A DNA stretch of 8,324 nt, taken from contig QWPO01000081.1 in NCBI GenBank assembly GCA_003669255.1, positions 1 through 8,324 on the forward strand, in the 5' to 3' direction. The stretch is from Planctomycetota bacterium. GTDB taxonomy: Bacteria; Planctomycetota; Planctomycetia; Pirellulales; UBA1268. A program made the translations under genes and the position numbers. The notes under the pieces were generated by a model, which searched no databases, had not been told where the DNA came from, and saw nothing but the letters and a program-made list of their open reading frames with translations. Positions 1 to 6,200 of this stretch are shown one piece after another (the first letter of the stretch is position 1; the number at the start of each line of letters is the position of its first letter).

Positions 1-200
1 CGGCCCATCGTCTCGCAGAGGTAGTAGGCCCGCCCCGCCTCGGCGTCGTAGAGGAGATTGCGGATCTCGGCGGCGAGGGTGTCGACGGCAGTGAAATAGC
101 CGAACGTGAAGTCGATCCCCATGTAATCGTTGTCGATCGTCTTGGGGAGATGGACGACCGGGATCTTCTTGGTGCCGGCAGGGAGCCGGTCCTGGCCATC
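1..200 (-). CDS. 6-phosphofructokinase, internal fragment (probably PPi-dependent type), truncated at both ends
   Basis: Read on the minus strand, this stretch encodes a recognisable piece of 6-phosphofructokinase, the glycolytic enzyme that phosphorylates fructose 6-phosphate. The core is KKIPVVHLPKTIDNDY (about 170 down to 123), then a GIDFTFGYFTAVDTLA segment, then YYLCETMGR at the left edge. In the family, TIDND carries the catalytic aspartate and the ETMGR/EVMGR segment contacts the sugar phosphate. The lysine in PKTIDND replaces the glycine of ATP-dependent enzymes and is known to go with pyrophosphate use, so a PPi-dependent enzyme is likely. The C-terminal half lies beyond the left edge. 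The N-terminal half, which should hold the GGDGS/GGDDT phosphate-binding loop, is absent: upstream of about position 185-200 the frame stays open but reads as antisense of the neighbouring gene. The ATG at 200 has no Shine-Dalgarno and is probably not a true start. Confidence 0.8.
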
Positions 201-416
201 GCGGCTGCCGGGCGCTCGGTGCGTAACGACGTGCTCGTGCTCTGCCACGGCGGCCCGATCGCGATGCCGGAGGATGCCGACTTCATCCTCCGGCGCTGCG
301 ACATCGAGGGGTTCTACGGCGCCAGTTCGATGGAGCGTCTGCCGACCGAAACGGCCATCAAGGCCCAGGTGCAGGATTTCACGAAACTCAGGCTCCCGCA
401 GGGCCGCTCCCGCTGA
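150..416 (+). CDS. Phosphoenolpyruvate hydrolase-family (TIM-barrel) protein, C-terminal fragment
   Basis: The reading frame ending at the TGA at 414-416 carries the C-terminal signature of the phosphoenolpyruvate hydrolase-like TIM-barrel family (PF09370 type, also found fused in UPF0261/Tm-1-like proteins): DVLVLCHGGPIAMPEDADF, then a GFYGASSMERLPTETAI segment. Family members are about 280 residues or longer and have been proposed to act on phosphoenolpyruvate-like substrates; the physiological reaction is poorly known. Only about 70-75 C-terminal residues are present here. Similarity starts near position 192-205. The first 14 or so codons from the formal ATG at 150 are antisense to the phosphofructokinase segment and are not part of the family, so that ATG is only a nominal start. 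With most of the barrel missing, this piece cannot be a working enzyme as it stands. It converges on the lipoprotein gene, with 26 bp between the two stop codons. Confidence 0.75.
   Translation: MDDRDLLGAGREPVLAIAAAGRSVRNDVLVLCHGGPIAMPEDADFILRRCDIEGFYGASSMERLPTETAIKAQVQDFTKLRLPQGRSR
175..189. repeat. Short inverted repeat at the junction of the two truncated genes
   Basis: CCGGC, a 5-base spacer AGGGA, then GCCGG form a perfect 5-bp inverted repeat exactly where phosphofructokinase similarity gives way to phosphoenolpyruvate hydrolase similarity. Short inverted repeats can seed fold-back or template-switch inversions. In DNA this GC-rich, a 5-bp arm also arises often by chance. Confidence 0.35.
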
Positions 417-442
417 GCCGGTCGGCGGGGCGGACCGCGGCG

Positions 443-3136
443 TCAGTCCGGCGTCGCTTCCCACCACCGCAGGTTCTCGATGCGGTCCACCTCCGCCTGC
501 CAGTCGGTCCCCTCGTAGAACGACAGCCAGCCCTGGGCCCGGCTGGTGCCGCCGGCGGGACAATCGGGCAGGATCGGATCGGCGTGCAGACACGGCACCG
601 GTGGATTCCCCCAGGCCCGGCCCAGCGGCTTCCAGGAGGTGATGAGCCAGCGATTCCCCTCGGGATTGCGGACCAGGGCATAGTCGCCGCGGAAGACCTT
701 GTTGTCGTTGCTTCCCAGGGAAAACTCCGCCGCCCGGGCGAGCATCAGGCAGTGCTGCACCCGCACGTCGGCGAGCGGTTCGCCGGTGCCGTTTCGGAGC
801 GCGAGTTCCATCCGGACGTGGTCGGACAGCGGCGTGATCGTGACGTCGAAGCGAATGCCGTTGGGCAACTCACGGACGCTCCTGAGCACGCCGTTTTCCA
901 GCCGCTGCCATTCCTGGGCTGGCAGTTTCGTGTCTTGCAGATCCCAGAGCGTGGGGATGTGCGTATGGGCCAGGTAGATCAGCCCGAGATTGCAAAACAC
1001 CGCCTCCGGCACGTCGGCCACGATGTAACTGCCGTCACTCCACGGTGGAAAGACGCTGAACTTGGTCTCCCGCTGCGGACCGATCGCGCCGTCGAGGAAG
1101 CCCCGGCGTGGGTGACGGCCTCCCGGATAGGGCATGATGGCCACCCGATTCGCGGGCCGCACCTGCCCCGGGTCGGTCTCGAGCAGGTCGTAGGTCTGCA
1201 GGCGTGCCCGAACCTCGTCGGGCGTCTTGCCGAGGACCCCGCTCATCTCGTCGACCGTGTAGCGATGCCAGACCGCCATGTTCTCCAGCCAGAATCGCTC
1301 GTCGGCCTCCAAGGCCGCAGGGCGTCGCTGCGAGACATCCTCGCCGGAGACCCGCGCCTGGATGTCCCGAAACGCGGCCCGGGCCTGGACGAACTCGGCC
1401 AGGGCCGCGGCAGGCAGGATCCCCCGCTGTTTCTCGAGCGACGTCTCCAGCTGCTCGACCAAATAGTCGATCTGCTGCCGCGCGGGGGCCAGCGGCTGCT
1501 CGGCCACGTCGAAGTGCCACACCCCGGTGTGGGCGAATCGTTTCCGCCCGTCGGGCTGGTCGGACCAGGTTCGCAGGGCCGCCCAGCACGACCGGGCGAC
1601 GCCGTCCCCCGCGGCGCCCTGCCCGGCTGGTTCGGCCGCCCTCCCGTCGCCCCGCGGCCGGTCAAGGCGGAAAGAACCCGTTCCGGACCAGCGCCAGGCG
1701 CCCGCCTTCGTGCGCGTCGCCTCGGGTGTGACCGATGCTTCCACCTGCCCGTTGACGACGAGCTCGACGCGTGAGATCGGATCGGGGCTGACCACCTCGG
1801 CCGCCCAACGGTACTCCTTGGGATCGTCCGCACCGACCTCAAAAACGTGGCCGGGCCACTGGTCGCCGATCCGCGCCGTCAGCATCGGCCCGGTCGTGAC
1901 GAACGATCGCCCGCGCCGCAGGCCGTCCAGCCAGGCCTCGAGGTCGAACCTGTCGCCGGTCTGCACGTACACGCGGCCATGCCCGAGCGGCACGGGGTGG
2001 ACCCCCGACGCCGTGCCCGCCGTCGGGCTCATCCGGAAGCCGCAGTTCAACAGGGCGTAGTACATCTCGAACCCGAACTCGAGCCAGCCCCACTCGGTCA
2101 ACTCGCCGGGAGACTCCTGCTCGAACTCCTTCCACGGCGGCAGGGCCTGACCGGGCTGTGTGAAGCCGAAGCGGGTGCGCCAGACGCTGTTGTTCGACAA
2201 CTCGAAGAGGTCGACCTTCGCGACTGGAACCAGCATCAGCGACCAGGGCCAGTTGTGCTTGTCCAGATCCAGGAGCGCTCCCTCCCGCCGCGCCTGATCG
2301 ACGATCGGCCCCACGGGCGGGACGGTCTGGGTGAACGGCGTGCGGTGGTTGAGGATGAACACGGCCCCGAGCGTGTGCCGCCGCGACCCGATCGAGAAAA
2401 TTTCATACTCCGTATTCCGAGGCAGGATCACCTGTCGGTCATTGATCCAGATCGGGTCCGGGCCGCGATCCTCACGGGGCCCGAAGGGGGAGGGCCCCTG
2501 GGACCGCAGATCGGAAGGCTCCAGGTCGGGCGCCTTGGCGGACGAGGTCGTCCAGAAGGCGACCGGAAAGGCCACGTTCAGCTCTTCGGCCGCCATCACG
2601 TTGGGTAGTTCGGCGATGCGCCGATGGACGTGGGTCTCGCCCGAGTACCAGCCTTGGGAGGCCATGTCGCTGAAGCGCTGCAACGGGAAGGTCCGCTCGA
2701 TCGGCGCCGGGTTCGGCTGCCCGGCGGGCGCCGACATTTCCCCGGCCGGCACCTCGAGTTGGGTGTGGAGCGGCAGGTATTCCTTGCCGCGCTCGATCAC
2801 CACCTGATAGTCCCCGGGGGCCAGATCGACGGTGAAGGGGTGGGCCGAAACGGTCGTGTGCCGTTCGACCGACTGCGGCATGGGAACCCACGCCTCCGCA
2901 TACGGCCACGCGGTGCCTTGATCGCTGGCCGAGCGGACGAACAGCCAGTTTCCCTCGGAGTCCTGCAGATAGACCCGGGCCGCGATCGGCTGCTTGGTGT
3001 CGGCATCCACGACCGAGCCGACGAACGGCACCGGAGCCGGCCGCGGCCGCTCTGCGGCGACCCGCGTTTCCCTGCAGCCCGCCGCGTGGATGAGCGGCAG
3101 CAGGATCATGATGATGGCGGATGTTCTCGGGGGCAT
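443..3136 (-). CDS. Predicted lipoprotein, CehA/McbA-type PHP metallohydrolase with unassigned C-terminal extension
   Basis: An 897-residue exported protein. Residues 1-21 form a lipoprotein signal: short hydrophobic core, then HAAGC with C21 as the lipidated cysteine. Residues about 36-130 look like a carboxypeptidase-regulatory/transthyretin-like beta-sandwich (VGSVVDADTKQPIAARVYL). Residues about 160-425 match the CehA/McbA group of PHP-fold metallohydrolases: GWYSGETHVHR (162-172) with the metal-binding H169 and H171, a later NHR (263-265), LDLDKHNWPWS (290-299), NCGFRMSPTAGTASG (364-378) and GRSFVTTGPM (409-418). Residues about 440-545 are a beta-sandwich ending in RFAHTGVWHFDV. A helical stretch (about 550-650) leads to a further beta-rich region (about 680-890) containing LAHTHIPTLWDLQ, which I cannot assign. 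The start is set by a good Shine-Dalgarno (AGAAGGA, 5 bases before the ATG) and the signal sequence that follows. Family members include hydrolases of carbamate and other esters or phosphoesters, but the substrate here is unknown. Residues 490-515 are a Gly/Ala/Arg-rich insertion. The gene lies 78 bp downstream of the giant dehydrogenase gene and probably shares its transcript. Confidence 0.85.
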   Translation of the reverse strand: MPPRTSAIIMILLPLIHAAGCRETRVAAERPRPAPVPFVGSVVDADTKQPIAARVYLQDSEGNWLFVRSASDQGTAWPYAEAWVPMPQSVERHTTVSAHPFTVDLAPGDYQVVIERGKEYLPLHTQLEVPAGEMSAPAGQPNPAPIERTFPLQRFSDMASQGWYSGETHVHRRIAELPNVMAAEELNVAFPVAFWTTSSAKAPDLEPSDLRSQGPSPFGPREDRGPDPIWINDRQVILPRNTEYEIFSIGSRRHTLGAVFILNHRTPFTQTVPPVGPIVDQARREGALLDLDKHNWPWSLMLVPVAKVDLFELSNNSVWRTRFGFTQPGQALPPWKEFEQESPGELTEWGWLEFGFEMYYALLNCGFRMSPTAGTASGVHPVPLGHGRVYVQTGDRFDLEAWLDGLRRGRSFVTTGPMLTARIGDQWPGHVFEVGADDPKEYRWAAEVVSPDPISRVELVVNGQVEASVTPEATRTKAGAWRWSGTGSFRLDRPRGDGRAAEPAGQGAAGDGVARSCWAALRTWSDQPDGRKRFAHTGVWHFDVAEQPLAPARQQIDYLVEQLETSLEKQRGILPAAALAEFVQARAAFRDIQARVSGEDVSQRRPAALEADERFWLENMAVWHRYTVDEMSGVLGKTPDEVRARLQTYDLLETDPGQVRPANRVAIMPYPGGRHPRRGFLDGAIGPQRETKFSVFPPWSDGSYIVADVPEAVFCNLGLIYLAHTHIPTLWDLQDTKLPAQEWQRLENGVLRSVRELPNGIRFDVTITPLSDHVRMELALRNGTGEPLADVRVQHCLMLARAAEFSLGSNDNKVFRGDYALVRNPEGNRWLITSWKPLGRAWGNPPVPCLHADPILPDCPAGGTSRAQGWLSFYEGTDWQAEVDRIENLRWWEATPD

Positions 3137-3141
3137 GGCGT

Positions 3142-3148
3142 TCCTTCT
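3142..3148 (-). promoter_or_regulatory. Ribosome binding site of the lipoprotein gene
   Basis: AGAAGGA on the minus strand ends 5 bases before the ATG at 3136. It fixes this start, which is also the one that gives a complete lipoprotein signal. Confidence 0.7.
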
Positions 3149-3156
3149 GGGTTGGC

Positions 3157-3172
3157 CGCGGACCAGTCCGCG
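3157..3172. repeat. Perfect inverted repeat in the intergenic spacer
   Basis: CGCGGAC-CA-GTCCGCG: two 7-bp arms around a 2-bp centre, in the 78-bp gap between the two large genes and 8 bp upstream of the second gene's Shine-Dalgarno. In RNA it could fold as a compact hairpin with a four-base loop and a 6-bp stem. No T-run follows on either strand, so it is not a classical intrinsic terminator. It could be an mRNA-processing or stability hairpin, or a dyad operator. Confidence 0.5.
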
Positions 3173-3193
3173 CAGCGGGACGATCGGCGCTGC
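3172..3193. repeat. Second stem-loop in the intergenic spacer
   Basis: GCAGCG (3172-3177) pairs with CGCTGC (3188-3193) across a 10-base loop, directly next to the longer dyad at 3157-3172. The two share base 3172 at the edge, so they could fold side by side or compete for it. No T-tract follows. It is weaker than the first and may be chance in GC-rich DNA. Confidence 0.3.
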
Positions 3194-3214
3194 CGTCGCC
3201 GACCGGGGGAGGCC

Positions 3215-6200
3215 TCACCGGCTCGGGTCCAGCAGCCCTTCATTGCGTTGCCACATAGCGACCTCGTTGGCCACCAGTTCGTCGTCGGTCAGGGGTCGAT
3301 CGTAGACGAGGACCTGCGCGACACGACCCCGCAGGAACCCGCGGGTGAACGGCGGCAGGTGCGGGTCGTGGCTCCAGTACCGTGCCCCCACGGTCAACTC
3401 GTCGATCTGAATCGGCTCGGCGGGCCGCTCTCGTGTTCGCTGCGGCCGCCCGTTGATCCGCAGGGCGAGCCCCTCCGCGCCCGGCGCGCTCCGGAGCGTG
3501 ACGATCAGGAACTGGCCCCACGCATGATCCTCCCGCATCAGGTTGACCACGCCTTGATACCCGGGGCCTTCGCTCATCATCGTCCGCCATGACTCGGTCG
3601 GCTCGGGCATCAGATCCAGGGCGAACCCGGTGCGAAAGTCATCCCGCCCGAGGGCGTTGCCGGAGAGCAGCCCCGGCCAGCCGCGATTGTGCTCGGGGGC
3701 GACCACCATCAGCGCCGTGAAGCCCGGGGTCTTCAGGTACCTGGGCGTGGCTGTCACGGAGTCGTCGACGCCGTCGAACTCGAGCCAGTTCCCCCGGGGA
3801 GTCGCCCGAAAGAGCGGCTGGGAGTCGAGCCGGCGCTGGCCGGCATGGGTCTTCCGGCCACTGGCATCGGGCCAGAGGCCGACGGCGGCTCCATCGACCA
3901 GTTCGGGCAGGCCGAGGGCGGAGCGGCCGGCGTTGATGCGCGAGGCATCCAGCCAGAGCCGGAGCCCTGCCTGGACCGGCAATCCCGGATCAGCCCACGT
4001 CTCCCGCGGAATAGTGGGCGTCCGATAGGCGCTGGAGTTCGGATTGCCGCCCGCCTCCACATAGGCCACGAGATCCCGCACCTGCGTCTCGTCCAGCGCG
4101 TCGAGCAGCCCGGCCGGCATCCACGACACGTCGGTCTTCCGCCGGGCCTCGATCTCGTCCAGGGCGACCCTTCGCAGCTGGTTCGGTTCCGCGGGATTGA
4201 TGGCGACGAACACGTGGCCGTCCCGTTCATCCTTCACCAGGCCGTTGATCACCGTGCCGTCTTCCAGCTGCAGAATCTCGGTCCGATATCGCTCGTCGAT
4301 GCTCGCGGAGGGCTCGACGATCGCCCGCAAGAGCGCCCCCGTGGGATCATCCGCTTCGGCCATCTTGACCCGGATGCGGGTCAAGTCGGGGCCGAGCCGC
4401 GGTGCCTCCAGTTCCTCGTCGGCCGCGACCTTCCCCGCGTCGGGCGAGGTCAGCACGTGGCATGTCGCACACGATGCCGTCTGAAACAGGTGCCTGCCGT
4501 TCTCGAACGAGGGGGGTGGCGCGGCACCGGCGTCGAGCCGCGCCAGGGCCTCGCGGAGCCGGTCGTACGTCCAGCCCCGTGCCGGCTGGGGCGCCGGGGG
4601 CTGTTCCAACTGCAATAGTTGCTCGGGGATCTCCACCGCCAGACCGCCCTCCGGGATCTCGAGGCCGGTCGTCCACAGGATGCCGTTGACCAACATCCGG
4701 CGAAACCGCGGATCGGCGAAGTTGTCGTGAAAATGCCCCAGCGTCGTCCCGAAGCTCCGGCCGCCGCCCTGGCGTTCGTGCACCCACGCCACCGTTTGGT
4801 CCTGACCCTTCACGCGGACCTTCGCCAGCGGGATCGCATCGGGATGGAACCGGAGATTCAGATAGAACTCGTCCCGCAGGAGATACCCTTCCCACCCGCG
4901 GCAGACCGGATGACGAGGATCCACCTGCTCGAGTGGCAGCCTGTCGACTGCCAGGCTGCTGAAGGCGAAGTTGAACCAGCCGCCGAGGATCGATTTGTAC
5001 ATCGCCCCGACTTCTTCTTCCGCCCCAGTCGCCCAATGAATCGCCGTCAGACCGACGCCGCGCTGCAGCAGTCGTTCGGCTTGTTCCCGATGACGTGGCG
5101 ACAGCAGGAGATCGCCGGCCGGTCGCGAGTAGAAAACGACGCCATCGACGTCGTCGACGAGCGCCTGGTCTTTCGGCCAGTCCAGATCGGGGCAGACGGT
5201 CGCTTCGACGCCCGGCGTCTGGTTCAGCGTCGTCGCCAGCAGCCGGCACACGTCGGTGTACATGTGCGTGCCCCAGGAATGGTCGAGTTGCGTGGGGATC
5301 AGCAGAATCCGCTTGCGGGCCGCACGGGCCGCCGCCTTCCGCTGGCGGGTTTCGGCCGATTCGTGAAACTCGATCCACGAGAGCGATAGTTCGCCGCCGG
5401 CCCCTGCCTCCCGTCCATCCTGCGGTGGTTCGTACACCAGGAACAACGTGCTGAGGCCACTGGTCGGGGCGAGGGCGAGCGTGACCGGACGATAGTCGTC
5501 GGCCACTTCCCCGGTGCCGGAGGGCAACGAGAGCTCCGCCAGCACGCGACCGTCGGGAGCGTGCTGCCGCAGCGTCAACCGGCCGCTCCGTGTCGACCTG
5601 TGGTCGAGCCAGACCGTCACCCGGTCGATGTCCTCCAGTCGCAAGTCGTCCATCGCGAGCCAGCCGCGCGGCTCCAGACGGACGACCAGGCCCACGCCGC
5701 CTTCGAACACGTCGACCGTCCGGGCGGCGTGAAACCGATCCGCGAAGGCGGCCCGCTTCCTGCGGGCATGCAGCACGATGCGATCCTCGCCTCGCAGGGC
5801 GGGAATCGTCGAGCCCGCGGCAGCGGCCGGGACCGCGACGGCTGCCGACCGGGAGCCGTCGCCGGCCCCGACGCCGTCGTCGGTGTACTGGGCGACGAGC
5901 TCGACGACCGAGGGTTCCGAGCCGACGGGTGCCGTCGCCGGAAAGAAGCCGTGCCTGCCCGCCTGGTACTGGGTCGTGGTCTGGTTGGCCAATGACAGCA
6001 CCCAGCGAACCATCTGCCGCGCCTCGTCGACCGTGTGCTGGGGATGCGGCGGCATGGGCTTGTCGCCCCACACACCAGCCCCCCCCGACACGATCTTGAC
6101 CGCCAGTTGGCGCAGCGTCTCGTCGCCGGCCGCGTGGTATTTTCTCGCGATGGCTTCGTAGGCGGGACCGGCCGAGGCCGCCCGCGTGGTGTGGCAGGAG

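Noticed and set aside
417..450. Possible terminator between the two convergent stops (CGGAC at 431-435 with GTCCG at 446-450)
   Set aside because: Only a 5-bp stem with a 10-base loop, partly inside the coding end, and no T-run on either strand.
130..642. Plus-strand open frame of 170 codons across the left junction
   Set aside because: It overlaps the phosphoenolpyruvate hydrolase fragment in another frame and runs into the end of the convergent lipoprotein gene; its product is Arg/Ser/Pro-rich with no motif.
584..1774. Plus-strand open frame of 396 codons opposite the lipoprotein gene
   Set aside because: Antisense shadow with no recognisable motif; the minus frame here is continuous with the metallohydrolase.
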